A stretch of 64,000 nt of DNA, taken from the NCBI GenBank assembly GCA_002179805.1, contig NAVB01000204.1, forward strand, positions 1 through 64,000. The letters run 5' to 3'. The position numbers and the translations under genes are program-made. Each line of letters begins with the position of its first letter. Within the stretch, counting starts at the first letter, position 1. The notes beneath the pieces were generated by a model. That model was given only the letters and a program-made list of their open reading frames with translations. It had not been told where the DNA came from and ran no database searches. The DNA comes from Acanthamoeba lenticulata (lineage: Eukaryota > Discosea > Longamoebia > Acanthamoebidae). This document shows, one piece after another, positions 21,735 through 32,531 of the stretch.

Positions 21735-22512
21735 CCGCGCTCGCGTGTCGTGTCTTCCCCTCCAGGGTCAGTCTTGCATCTACCGTACCGTCTCGTGGCG
21801 AACTCCTCTTCCTTGCTTGAGGACCCGCTCCCTCTCGTCAGACGCGCCCCTCCGCTGTCAGACCCCAAAAGGAGTCCCTCCCCAGCTCCCAGCTCCGCTT
21901 CCGAGCCGCGCGTTGCTCAGTCTCCTCGCAAGTCTCTCTTCCTCCTGTTCTGCGGAACGCCTTGCCCGAGCAACCAAGCGAACGCGCTACGTGTTGTGCT
22001 TGGCAAGTTGATGCCAACATTTCTTCCTGCGGTTCTCAGATAAGTACCATCGAACACAACAACACAAAGCATTCACTCACTGTTTATTGTTGTTAAAACA
22101 AAGCCAATAAAGAGCAAGCATTCCTCAAATGAAGAGAACGTTCTTTCGACCAATGGAAGGCGGAGAGTACTTCTGGTTGCAATCCCACAGCGATCATGTT
22201 TATGACAGGCAACTCCGTGATCCTTTTGCGTCCTCATATTTTTAGCCATGTAATCATTTTAGGGCGAGAGGCAACTGGGACATGAGCTCACACCAATCCC
22301 CAGGCATTGCATGCCTCGACCTGATTTAACCTCTCCAGGGACTGGAACGCCGAACACCCTGCTACAAGTTACCCCTTGGACACGCTGCAACGCACTTCCA
22401 CATAAAACGGACGCACATCGCACATCCATACATAAATCACACTTGTACAAGCAACTACCACACACACTCCCGTAACATCAATACTACCAACAACATCAAC
22501 TTCAACATCAAC
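21735..22512. other. Intergenic region, 0.78 kb
   Basis: No gene supported. The right end is a CAA/ATC-rich leader immediately before the ATG at 22513 (repeated ACATCAAC-type words at 22485-22512). The rest probably holds the divergent promoters of the F-box gene and the secreted-protein gene. Confidence 0.5.
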
Positions 22513-23214
22513 ATGAACGCCGCTGTGCTCGCTTGCCTTGCCGCGGTTCTGGTGGCGATGATGGCCAGCCCGAGCGCGGCCTACATCTCCGGCTACGACA
22601 TGCCGCTCAAGTACCAGGTGGACGGCTTCACGCTCTTCAACATGAACACGTCGGCCTACTGCTACTACGACTGCGACCCGACCCTGCTCTACCCGGCCAA
22701 GTGCCCGATGTCGTGCATGCCCTCCAACCGGACGAACCTGCAGCTGTTCAACATCGTGTCCAACCTCAACAAGGACATCCAGAAGAACTGCTGGGTGCGT
22801 CCTCGCTCGGTCCCCGGCCAGCTGAGCCCGTACGACGGCAAGAAGCTGTGCTTCCCCAAGAACGCGTCGGGCGTGGGCGGCCTGCCGGCCCAGGACGGCG
22901 ACGTCCACTGCAACTTTGTCGTCGGCAACAACCCGCTCAGGCAGTGGGACTGGTTCCAGTTGGAGAAGTTCGGAGGCGGCATCACTGCCGGGCTGGACAA
23001 CATCTATCCTGGCGACTTCGTCCGCCTCAAGTACAACCGCACGGCCATCATCCCCAACGACGGCGGCTACTGCCGCGGCTTCATCAACGAGTCGCGCTTC
23101 AACTGCAAGATCCAGAACGCGTGGCAAGCCGACGTCTTCCAGTTGGGCTTCTACTCCAACCTCGACCACTACAACGGCGACAACAACTGCTGCTGTCAGC
23201 CCGACTCTTGGTAA
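22513..23214 (+). CDS. Secreted cysteine-rich protein, unknown family
   Basis: An uninterrupted 233-residue frame. The N-terminus (MNAAVLACLAAVLVAMMASP) is a clear signal peptide cleaved near SAA. The mature part has about 13 cysteines in groups (AYCYYDCDP, KCPMSCMPSN, NCWVRP, LCFPKN, HCNF, YCRGF, NCKI) and ends with a CCC triplet (NNCCCQPDSW). At least four N-glycosylation sequons are present (NTS, NRT, NAS, NES). Tyr/Asn/Asp-rich composition fits a secreted or wall protein. The gene is very GC-biased in third positions and has a CAA-rich 5' leader. I recognise no family. Confidence 0.8.
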   Translation: MNAAVLACLAAVLVAMMASPSAAYISGYDMPLKYQVDGFTLFNMNTSAYCYYDCDPTLLYPAKCPMSCMPSNRTNLQLFNIVSNLNKDIQKNCWVRPRSVPGQLSPYDGKKLCFPKNASGVGGLPAQDGDVHCNFVVGNNPLRQWDWFQLEKFGGGITAGLDNIYPGDFVRLKYNRTAIIPNDGGYCRGFINESRFNCKIQNAWQADVFQLGFYSNLDHYNGDNNCCCQPDSW

Positions 23215-23375
23215 GAAGGCTTTTGGCCATTTAACGACCCCGAATGTTGAACATACAATGTAAGATATAAATGTTGTATCTCCACACATTCAAGGCATTT
23301 TCCTTGGCTTCGTCTTTGCATGAGAGACACCACATCAATCACTAAAATGAACGAGATCTCACCAGCGAAAGCTCG

Positions 23376-25209
23376 TTAATAGAAACAGTCGTTCTCGTGG
23401 CCGGTGGGACAGTGAATAAAGGGCTGCAGGCAGGCGAAGCCCTGCGCATCATACGAGGCCATCATCACGGACATGTCCACCGGGCTGGGGAATTGGTCAA
23501 AGTCTGTTGTGCAGCACCACAACAACAACAAGAACGCGCCCCAATAGGTTGAGCAACCAACAACGTGTAAACGTCTTCCCCTTGCGCCCATGCAGGAGAT
23601 CTCGTACGTGTGCCTTGGCCGAGCATGGGCAACCGCGTGTCCTGAACATGAAGCGCGTCCACCAAGGCCAGGCTGGGCAGGCTTGGGTTGACGTACACCG
23701 CGTAGATCGTGAACCCTAGAGAGAGCAGACACCACATGAACGTGAATAGCATGGGAATAAGATTACTTGAGCAGTCGTTCTACACGCACCTGGTTGGCCC
23801 AACGTCTTGTTGCTTGCGGTGATCATCATAGACTCCTGGCCCTGCCTCTGCTTCCAGCCAAAGGCGTGCGCGCCCCACCTCGTCTGGCGTTCCACCAAAC
23901 AAAGAAACACAACAAAAACAACAACAGCAAACAGACGTCATCTTCACTCTCCTCACATGGCGGTCGCCAACAAAGAGGCGACTCGACTACGTTTGCCGTA
24001 AAGTTGTGCTCGGCGAAGCGGAAGAAGCGGGGCGCCTGGAGGCTGTAGTCGTAGAGGAGTCCGCGCGTGCTGCCCTGCGTGCTGTTCCAGTCGGGTACCA
24101 CCTGCGTCCAGTAGAGCTGCGTCGAGTCGTCGTTGAGGAACATCGTGTCGGACTCACCCTGCAGGAACGTCACGTGGCCGAACCTCGGCACAGGACCCTG
24201 CACCATGCCATATTTTACAGATAGAAATAAAAATTATTATAAATTTATAAAAATATAAAGATAAATAGAATAAAAAGTTATCAGCGATGGTGAGTACCAT
24301 ACCGACCAATCACACAACAACAAAAGGTTTACCTTTTCGATGAAAAAGTTGAGCATCTCCGAGGGCTGGCCGGGGCTGCGGCTGCCGCGGATGACGAAGA
24401 GCTCGTCTCCTGCACCTCCGCTGGACCGATAGGTCAGGTCCACCACATAGGGCTTGTCCAGCGTCGACGCAGGCAGCTGTGGGCGTCTTCATCAGCCATC
24501 ATCTCCATCATCACCATCTTCTTCTTCTTCTTGAGGTTTACCTTGGCGAGGTAGACGGGCTGGATGTCGCTGAGGGAGACGATGGCGAGGTGCGTGGAGG
24601 AGATAAGGTAGAGGAACTTGACCGCGCTCATGTCGGCGTTGTTGTCCGACACGATCTTGCTCCAGAGCGGCAGCGCCGGGTCGTCGAAGCAGTACGTGTG
24701 GTACAGCAGCGGGCCGTCCGGCTGCAGGCGCGGGAGGTAGTAGTCGTAGAGGCAGTTGCGCGCGTCCAGGAGCAGCACGCGGACCATCAGGTCCTGCGTG
24801 ACCCACCCGAGCACGAGTCCGTTCACGGGCTTCACGCCGCGGGGGAGTTTGTAGTGCGACGTCTCCGTCACATGCGCTCTGCAGCGTCGGGCAATTAACA
24901 TGAATATTAGTATTAAAAAATCCAGAAATATATATATTTTGAGATAAATATGTTTGAAAAAAGGGCAGATAGAGAAGGTACTCACTCGATGTTGGACTCG
25001 TAGACAAAGGACTGGGTGAGCCAGTACTGGTAGAGGCTGCCACGCTGGTAGCCCGGGCCCCGGACCACGGAGAGCCAGGGCGAGGTGTCCTGCGTGTTGA
25101 GGCCGATGCAGCCCAGCGGGGCTCGAATGATGCCCCCCGCCACCAAGACGATGCTCGTGGAGGCCAACATCAACAAGAGGACGAGGGAAAGAAAGAGATG
25201 CGGCTTCAT
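23376..25209 (-). CDS. Secreted or lumenal protein, unknown family, multi-exon
   Basis: Start ATG 25209 opens a signal peptide (MKPHLFLSLVLLLMLASTSI). Exons then encode a beta-rich chain with pieces such as CIGLNTQDTSPWLSVVRGPG, VNGLVLGWVTQDLMVRVLLL, TYCFDDPALPLWSKIV and VKFLYLISSTHLAIVSL. These are followed by YVVDLTYRSSGG, RFGHVTFLQGESDTMFLNDD and LYDYSLQAPRFFRFAEHNFT. The last exons hold GWKQRQGQESMMI and a tail ending PTGHENDCFY. Sequons are present (NST, NFT). Repeated strand-like blocks suggest a propeller or beta-sandwich, but I do not recognise the family. Exon edges near 23900-24000 and 23500 are approximate. Confidence 0.65.
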
Positions 25210-25350
25210 GAAGGCCACCCACAGCAAGAGATGCGGCAGTGCAAAAAGTTTTCGTGCTTGTCCCCGACTTTTTAGATACGCAATAGAATTTTAAGCTCAA
25301 CGAGCAGCTTCCTATTGGGTCTAGGTTTCTGCCCATTGGCTGGTGACTTT

Positions 25351-27643
25351 TTATTGACCCAAAAAGACCCGCTTGTGCACCTCTTCGGCTGTGGCGAAGC
25401 GAAAGAGGCTCGCCTTTGAGGCGCCTTTGCCCATCAGAGCAGCCTTGGCTTCCTCCGGCATATCGAGGCTCAGCTTGACCTTGGCTTTGGCTTTGGTCTT
25501 GGCCTTGGGCCTGTCACCATCATCATGATGTTGACGATCGAGAAAGATCGCGTTCTTCTGGTCGCCCTCGCCCTGGACGAGGAAGAGGAACGGGCAGTCG
25601 GCGGGGACGTGCTTGCCCCCGGCCAGCCGCAGCCGCCCGGTCTCGGGCTCAAAGCGCTTGATTTCGCCCACGGGCGCCACCAGCTTGTCCTGCCGCGCCA
25701 GCAGGTCTGCAACACGACGACGACAACAACCAACACAACCACGACCACAACAAGACGACAGACAACACAATGAGCTTCCGTGTCGCCCGCGACGAATGGG
25801 GTCATTATGTCATGAGACAGAGCACGCACGGAGGAAGCCCGCGATGATCTCCTCCGGCGGCTCCAGGCCGATGGCCACCCGGACCCAGTGCCCGAGCAAG
25901 GCCGGCACGTCCCGCCCTTTAGGCCGTTGCGTCGCGTGCGTGTTCACGACGTCGTCGGCAAACACGGGAGACGAGGCGCCGGAGACGGCGTAGAGCAGGG
26001 TGTGGGCCTCGCCCAGCGACACGGCGTGGATGAACGGGTGCGGGTCGTCCAGCATCGCCGCCACGCACGGCCAGTCCACCGCCAAGTGGAACCGCAGCAC
26101 CGCCCCGCAGTTCTCCTGTTCGCCGTGTGCGTTCGTAAGTGTTGGAATTCAAAGCACGCGCGCATTCTTCGCGAGTGTAGACGAGCGCGCGCGCACCAGG
26201 CCAAAGTAGCGGAGGGCGCGGTCGTGGCTCGGGTGGCTCGGCAGCCCGGCAAAGACGACGCGCGTGACGCACGGGACGGACTGCTCAAGGAAGCGCGCCA
26301 CGGCCAGCGCGCTGGTCGTCGCCTGGCGCATGCGCAGGTGCAGGGTCTGCAGGCCCTGGCCCACGAGCCAGCAGGACATGGGCGACGGCGACCCGCCCGC
26401 GATCGAGCGCCACCGCCGCACGCGCTGCGTGATCCCGCTCAGGACCGGATCGCCGCCCTTGTCCTCTGGAATTTCACATATGTAAAAGAATTGATTTAAT
26501 AAATATAAAATAAATAGAGAAAGAAAGATGTACCGACGCGCTTCTGCCTGAAGACGACGGCCCCGAGCAGGACGTCTCCCTTCCCGCTCAGGTACTTGGT
26601 CCCGGACTCGACCACGATATCTGGCGCGTTGCTGACGTCATCAGTTCCCTTTAAGGTGACGGCAAGTGGTACGCAAAGGGGAAGAGGAAGGGCACCGGCG
26701 CCGTGGTCGAGCGGCCGGAAGAGGACGGGCGAGAGGAAGGTGTTGTCGACCACCACGAGGCACTGCGGGTTGGCCGCCTTGACGCGCGGGATGAGCTCGT
26801 CAAAGTCGGGCACCTTGCTGTTGGGGTTGGACGCCGTCTCCATGTACAGCATCCGCACGTTCTCCTGCGCATCCAAGAGGTCAACAACGACGACGACGAC
26901 GATGGTGACGATGATGATGATGATGATGATGAAGATGATGAAGATGCCGCAATCGTGGCGGGGAGGGATGGGATGGACCTGGGCCACGCGCTCAACGACA
27001 GCGTCGGTGTCGCAGATGTCAACCGTGACCACCACCGTGTCACTCATGTCGTGCATCTCTTGCAACAGCCGCGGGACGTCGTTGTACACCTCGTCCGCAA
27101 TCACGATTGCCCTGCAGCGAATTATTATTATTCAGTTCATAATTTTAAATAAAAAAAAGAAAAGAAAAAGGGTCAACCTGTTCTTCTTGACCAAGGAGAG
27201 CAGCACGGCCGAGATGGCGGCCATGCCTGTGGCAAACACCACCGCCGACGAACCTGACCGAGGGCACGCGCACGTTGAGAAGCTGGCGGTGCCGAGTGGC
27301 GCAAGCTGGGAGGAGGTGGCAAGATATAGGCACCATGGTGAAGGCGTGTGAGCTCCTCCTCGAGGAGGACGTAGTTTGGGTTGTCTGAGCGCGAGTAGTA
27401 GTACAGGGCCTGGTCGGCCTCGCCTCCAGCCGGCTGCCCACTGCCGCCTCTTGGCCCAGGGGACGACGACGACGACGATGGCCAGTGGTAGTTGGTGGTC
27501 AGCGCGATGGGCGGGTTGACCCCCGAGTAGCGAGTCAGCCGCATCTGGTGGCCCGCGGGCGCCTCGAGCTCTCTCGGGCCGTGCCGTGGGCGCAAGGCAT
27601 TCCACATGGCCGCCCCGCCCTTTGCCCCTCCTTGCGCGTCCAT
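25351..27643 (-). CDS. Cys/Met-metabolism PLP-dependent enzyme (trans-sulfuration family)
   Basis: This is a fold-type I pyridoxal-phosphate enzyme of the cystathionine gamma-synthase / beta-lyase / methionine gamma-lyase group. Start ATG 27643 (MDAQGGAKGGAAMWN). Exons supply YSRSDNPNYVLLEEEL (family Y-S-R-x-x-N-P), SAVVFATGMAAISAVLLSLV (the G-M-A-A-I loop), YMETASNPNSKVPDF, LVVVDNTFLSPVLFRPLDHG and SGTKYLSGKGDVLLGAVVF, whose TK lysine near 26590 should bind PLP. C-terminal exons contain LGEAHTLLYAVSGASSP and HWVRVAIGLEPPEEIIAGFL. An extra tail follows, ending in a Lys/Ala run and KRVFLGQ, which is unusual for the family. The precise reaction cannot be fixed. Introns hold GAT-type microsatellites. 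Confidence 0.85.
26905..26950. repeat. GAT-type microsatellite in an intron
   Basis: A run of GATGAT with GAAGAT variants inside an intron of the PLP-enzyme gene. A similar GAAGATGAAGATGA tract sits at 28268-28330 in a CDC123 intron. Simple-sequence expansion only. Confidence 0.8.
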
Positions 27644-27751
27644 GTCCCAAGCGTTGTTGAGCACTTTTTCACGGATGTTAATTTTTTTTAAAAAAATAAA
27701 AATACATGTTTTTAAAAAAGTTAAGGAACGTTGGCAACGGACACCAAGAGG

Positions 27752-29398
27752 TCAAGACAAGAGGCAGCCGCCCTCGGCAGGTTGTTCTTTGTTGTTCTTC
27801 TTCTTCTTCTTCTCTTCATCGTCGTCCTCTTCCTTCTCGAAGCAGGAGTCGATGAAGCGGACCCAGAAGGACGGGAGGATCTCCTTTGGGTTCTCCTTGA
27901 GCTCCTTCGTAATGCGCAGCTCGAACGGGCCGTGCAGGAACCGCTCCCTGTCCTTGGCCCAGCTGAACAGGGCCGCACCTGCGCGCGCGCGTTGTCGTGC
28001 TCTTGTGAGCAAGATGATGAAGATGATAATGAAGAAGAAGGGCCGCACCAGCGCCGTTGTGAAAGGGGTTGAGCTCGATGATGAGGACCTGCCCGTTGCG
28101 GGCCAGGTAGAAGTCGATGACGTAGCTGGCGTGCTCGATCTTGTCCTTGATGCTCTCGTGGAAGTCCCGGATCGTCCGCTCCACCGTCGCCTCCCGCGCG
28201 ATCAGGTCCTCGTCTGGTGTCGTCATCAAAGCCCACCAGAACGCGACGACGTCAACGACATGTGGGTGTTTGATGAAGATGAAGATGACGAAGGTGATGA
28301 AGATGATCATGAAGATGAAGATGACGTGACATACAACGACAGAAGCAAAAATATTGGGACATGGCGTTGAGCTGGTTCTGGTGGACAAAGGCGCGGAACT
28401 CGTATTGGGGCCGCTCGATGACTTCGTCGACCCACTCGCGCAGGATGAGGTTGAGCTCGAAGAAGGCCTCGCCGTAGGGCAGGATCCTGTTGAGGTCCTC
28501 GCAGATGCGGTCGCTCCGGGCCAGCAGGTAGAGCGCCTCCTCCCCGTTCGTGACCCGCATCGCGCGGTTGGTGGCCACCACGAACGCGCTCGTCTCTGCG
28601 TTGTCGTCCCGCCTGGCCCGCGGCACTGCCAAAAGCCCGGCCTGGTCCTGCTGACGTCACGCCACGTCAGGGCTGCCGATGGCGGTGATGCTGACGTCAC
28701 GCGCTCATGGTAGGGGAGGCCTTGGGGGGCGGACCGAGGAGCCGCCGCTGGCGGGGTGGAGGTCGCCGTCGTCCAGCTGCTTGGTCGATTCGGGCTTGCG
28801 CGGGCCGGCGTAGAGGTCGGCCAACTCGCGGCGGACGAGCTCCTGCACGTCCTTGTTCTCAAAGTCGTAGAGGACGACGTCCTGCAAGTTACAAATAGGG
28901 TTGAGGGCCACGACGACGTGGCGACGACGCGGGAGGAGCTGGGCGTGCCTTGGGGCTGCGCGTGTTGAGCTTGACGAAGGCGCCGTTGGTCGCCAGCCGC
29001 TCGTCGGACCGGATGGCGTCATCGAGACGCGCCTTCAGGTCCTCGACCAGCTTCGTCTCCTAAAAGTCAAAGTCGCGGAGGTTGTGAAAACTGCCAAAGT
29101 TGATGTCGCAGGGAAGGACGGGAGCTACGTCGTCGGTGAGGGCTTGGCGCTGGTGCTTGGAGAGGGAGTAGTGGTACTTATTGAGGGCCTTGGCCTCGAG
29201 GAACGACAGCGGGATCGACTTGGTGTAGAACGTGTGCTCCTTCAGAGACTCGTACCTGGAAGTGTGCAAGTGGGGTGAGCCGGGGGTGAGGGGACCTGAA
29301 GAAGAGAGAAAAGCGCCACCAGGACTCGATGCCAAACGCGGCTTGGTAGCGCTGCCGTCTGAACTGCTCCACATCAGACTCCTTTATCCCTGTTGTTG
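27752..29398 (-). CDS. CDC123: CDC123 (D123) family protein, eIF2 assembly chaperone
   Basis: This is an ATP-grasp-related protein that in other eukaryotes helps assemble the eIF2 complex. Exons on the minus strand give QFRRQRYQAAFGIESWW, YESLKEHTFYTKSIPLSFLE, FVKLNTRSPK, DVVLYDFENKDVQELVRREL, FVVATNRAMRVTNGEEALYL, YEFRAFVHQNQLNAMSQ, VIDFYLARNGQVLIIELNPF and SWAKDRERFLHGPFELRI. These match the family's conserved blocks in order. The tail is Lys/Glu-rich. The initiator is not seen: the first exon found begins within ATAAAGGAGTCTGATG at an acceptor near 29390, so a short 5' exon is missing. The junction 28948/28881 looks like a GC-AG intron (GCACGC donor). Confidence 0.85.
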
Positions 29399-29644
29399 TG
29401 GTCAACAGGAAACGTTGGCAAAGTCGTTTTTATGCATAATAAATGCATTTTTAGAAAAGTGGGGTTGATGTGCACCAAGAGCAAGTATCTCTTGGTCAGA
29501 GAGGAGAAGGTGCGACGTGAAACGGGAGGGCTGCGTGGCCTCTTGCATGGACAACAGTTTTATGTTATGAAAGTTGGCAAAAGAAAAAGACATGAAATCA
29601 AAAAAAGGCGCCAAAAAAGTAGATAATAGCAGCAAGAAGAAGCT

Positions 29645-30537
29645 TAATGGGCGGCAGCTTGGCTGTAGGTCCGCTGGCGCTCAGTGGCAGAGGGAGCTTC
29701 GCCCTTGTGCTCCCACTGGCGCAGGTCCTCCTCATTGCGCTTCATGAGGGAGAGCACCTCCTCGTCCTCCGTTTGATCAAATCTTTCGTAGAACTGTAGA
29801 GCGGAGATGTTACATCTCGACGTAAGAGGCGACGTTTTTGACGTAAAGCACGAATCTGCAAGGCCGACTACGCACCTGTCCGACGGCGTGGAAGTCGCGG
29901 GGCGCCTGGACGAAGATGAGCTCGTCGACCATCGACTGGAAGGCGCGCACGCGGTCGGCCGGCATCACGGGCACCGCCAGCACCACCTTCTTGCAGTTGC
30001 CTGGCCACAAGTGGTCAAATTGAGTACGATTTGAAATCAACTGTATGTAGAGGTAGAAGATGACGCACTCTTCTGGAGCATGCGCAACGAGGCTTTGGCC
30101 GTGGAGCCCGTGGCGATGCCGTCATCGACCAGGATGGCAATCTTGCCCGCGAGGTCGAGCGGCGGCCGATTGCCACGGTAGGCCTTGAGCCGCCTCTGGG
30201 CCTCAAGGCGCTCGCGTTCGATCGTGGGCCCGAGGTGCCGCTCGGACAGGCCCAGCGACCTCAAGGCGTCGTGCTCGAGCTCGACGCTGCCGTCCTGGGC
30301 CAGGGCGCCCACGGCGTACTCCTCGTGGCCCGGGCAGCCGATCTTGCGCGAGACGATCATGTCGAGCGGCAGGCGCAGCTCGCGGGCGACGTGATAACCC
30401 ACGACGATGCCGCCGCGCGGCAGGCCCAGCACGATGGCCTCGTCGCGCATGTCGCGGTAGGCCGTCAGCTTGCGGGCCAGCTGCACCCCGGCGTCGGCCC
30501 GGTCCCGCAGGAAGCGGTTGGACATGAAGTAGGACAT
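29645..30537 (-). CDS. Bacterial-type phosphoribosyltransferase-domain protein
   Basis: This is a type I PRTase-fold protein like the stand-alone predicted phosphoribosyltransferases of bacteria. Start ATG 30537 (MSYFMSNRFLRDRADAGVQL). The PRPP loop region reads AILVDDGIATGSTAKASLRM. Upstream strands are AIVLGLPRGGIVVGYHVA and DMIVSRKIGCPGHEEYAVGA. After introns come KKVVLAVPVMPADRV, VDELIFVQAPRDFHAVGQ and a C-terminal FYERFDQTEDEEVLSLMKRN. The domain order is normal for the family. The frame stays open upstream with a hydrophobic stretch but no ATG. The substrate is unknown. Introns in a bacterial-type gene suggest old acquisition, but that is inference. Confidence 0.85.
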
Positions 30538-31094
30538 GTCACCGTGTTGTAGTTGTTGTTGTTGATGATGTTGTTGAAGTTGTTGGTCGTCGGAGAAGAC
30601 AAAGCTGCTGTGGTGGTGATGTTGCTGGAAGGAGGCAGCAAGAAACAGCAGAAGAAGGACGATGAAGCAGAGGTGGAGGCAAGTCACTTGTGGCTGTGGC
30701 GATGAGATGACGAGGAAAGAACACGAGACTGTAACGTGTTTTGGGGGAAGGTGAAGCGCTGAAGTGGGTCGAGTGGCGCCCTCCACCCACTCGTGGGCGC
30801 GAGGGGGAAGGGCGGCCACATTCCACGACCGCACGCCACGATTCTCGTCTGCTTTCCGGCGGCCACAGAACGACAAAGCAACACCCTCGCAGAAAATGCT
30901 GCGTCATTGGTGGCGCGTTTCTGTACATAAAATCTGCTTTATTGATTGGCTGGCCGTTTAAGCGACTTGCGTCGGTTCGACAAAATGTTGGCGGAGAGAT
31001 GCGCGAAGGATGAACGAAGAAGAAGGAGGAGAAGAAGAGAAGAGAAGAGTAGGAGCTCAGCGAGCGTTCACCACGTAGAGTCAAGCAGGTGACT
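30538..31094. other. Intergenic region between PRTase and repeat-protein genes
   Basis: No gene supported. It contains GTT/TGT-rich (leader-like on the minus strand) sequence next to the phosphoribosyltransferase start and an A/G-rich tract near 31010-31055. Confidence 0.4.
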
Positions 31095-31974
31095 TTACCA
31101 CCAGCGGTACCGCGTCGTGGTCTTGTAGTCGTCCTTGGTCGTCGTCTTGGGCGGGTAGTACTCGGACGTGGTCTTGTAGTCCTCAGTAGTGGTCTTCGGC
31201 GGGTAGTACTTGGTCGTCGTCTCGTAGTCCTCCGTGGTGGTCTTGGGAGGGTAGTACTTGGTTGTCGTCTTGTAGTCCTCAGTAGTGGTCTTGTAGTCCT
31301 CCGTGGTAGTCTTGGGCGGGTAGTACTGGGAAGTGGTCTTGTAGTCCTCCGTCGTCGTCTTTGGCGGATAGTACTGCGTGGTCGTCTTGTAGTCCTCGGT
31401 CGTCGTCTTAGGAGGGTAATACTGCGTCGTGGTCTTGTAGTCCTCGGTCGTGGTCTTGGGAGGGTAGTACTTGGTGGTCGTCTTGTAGTCCTCCGTCGTC
31501 GTCTTGGGAGGGTAGTACTTGGTCGTGGTCTTGTAGTCCTCCGTCGTCGTCTTCGGGGGGTAGTAGTCCGTGGTCGTCTTGTAGTCATTGGGCTTCAAGC
31601 AGCTCGGGTAGCACTGCTGATCATGCGGGCAGTACTTGCCAGCCGACTTGTAGACTCCATAGTTATCGGGGTAGCACCTGAACAAGAGGAGACTTGAGCA
31701 CTCTACCTGCACAACAACAACAACAAGAGAAGAGAAGCAGGGCCGAGCTGTACCCGTCAGAGTCGGCGTAGTAGATGGAGTAGCCCGCTTGCTTGGGGTA
31801 GCACTTGTTGTTGGTGTCGCGGTAGTACGGGTTGCCGTTGATGACCTGCGGGCAACAGCCGTAGGAGTCGGGCCAGAAGCCGCCCCAACAGGGGCCTTGG
31901 TCGGCCAGCGCCGCGACCGCCATCATGACCGCCACGACGGCGGTCGCCCAGAGGAGGACTCTCGACCTCGTCAT
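31095..31974 (-). CDS. Secreted Thr/Tyr/Pro-rich tandem-repeat protein
   Basis: Two phase-consistent exons. Start ATG 31974 gives a signal peptide (MTRSRVLLWATAVVAVMMAV...LADQ). A Cys-containing head follows: PCWGGFWPDSYGCCP, CYPKQAGYSIYYADSDG, CYPDNYGVYKSAGKYCP, HDQQCYPSC. The intron joins at the ggG codon of DSDG. The rest is a tandem array of a 16-residue unit close to KTTTEDYKTTTKYYPP, with nine YYPP blocks, ending KTTTRYRWW. The chain is likely an extended, heavily O-glycosylated or cross-linkable extracellular protein; that is inferred from composition. The repeated head cysteines resemble small carbohydrate-binding knots, but no family was recognised. Confidence 0.8.
31120..31590 (-). 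repeat. 48-bp in-frame tandem repeat
   Basis: Coding tandem repeat with a 48-bp unit (16 codons). There are about nine full units plus one partial expansion, where an eight-residue KTTTEDY-type half-unit is inserted near 31290. Units differ mostly at third positions and at one variable residue before YYPP (D, K, Q, S or E), so the protein sequence is better conserved than the DNA. Confidence 0.85.
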
Positions 31975-32306
31975 TGTCGTTCCAATGTTGATGTTGTTGA
32001 GCTTCTCACGCGAGCGTGTTGGTGCTCTTGGTCACTGTCCCGGTTGCTTGATCGCTGGCTGCTGGCGGACGCCTGCAGCTGGTTGTCTGCTTTGATGATT
32101 TTGTAAGCGTTGGCAGTGGTCGGTTTTAAACTGGGCGTGACACCACTGGGCACGTGCATCACTCTTGCACCACCACCACGAGACCCGTACGGAAGCGCGT
32201 AGTTCTTGGGGCCACGGCCTAAAGGGCCACCGCCGATTCCAGGAGAGGGCGCACACGTCTTGGTGCCACCTGCTTCACCGCCCCGTGGTCCTGGCCGTCT
32301 TTTCAT
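31971..32306 (-). CDS. Gly/Arg-rich ORF, doubtful
   Basis: A 111-codon frame with a true ATG (MKRRPGPRGGEAGGTKT) and a Gly-rich first half, ending just upstream of the repeat-protein start on the same strand. No motif is recognised. The region could equally be the promoter and leader of the repeat-protein gene. It is listed only because it is the sole ATG-initiated frame in this gap. Confidence 0.2.
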   Translation of the reverse strand: MKRRPGPRGGEAGGTKTCAPSPGIGGGPLGRGPKNYALPYGSRGGGARVMHVPSGVTPSLKPTTANAYKIIKADNQLQASASSQRSSNRDSDQEHQHARVRSSTTSTLERQ

Positions 32307-32531
32307 CGGTGTGCCTTGGACCTGCTGAAACGTTCAGCAGCACGAAAAGTGGGTTGGTTGATGGGCAACATGAGAACAAATGTGGGGGCTCGAGCGCCGA
32401 CGACGTCAGAGTTGAACGCGTGGACAAGAACAAAAAGTTGCTTATGTTTCAGTCTTTGAAGTTGTTGAAAAGCAGAAAAAATTGACAAGAAAAGGAAGAG
32501 GAAGAGTTGAAGAAGAGGGTGTGGCGGTGGA
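31975..32531. other. Intergenic region upstream of the repeat-protein gene
   Basis: Apart from the doubtful ORF at 31971-32306 nothing supported is seen. The left part probably holds the repeat-protein leader, and the right part the 3' end of the GLTP gene. Confidence 0.4.

Noticed and set aside
26890..28330. Short regularly spaced GAT/GAAGAT tracts
   Set aside because: Simple microsatellites within introns, not a CRISPR or protein repeat.
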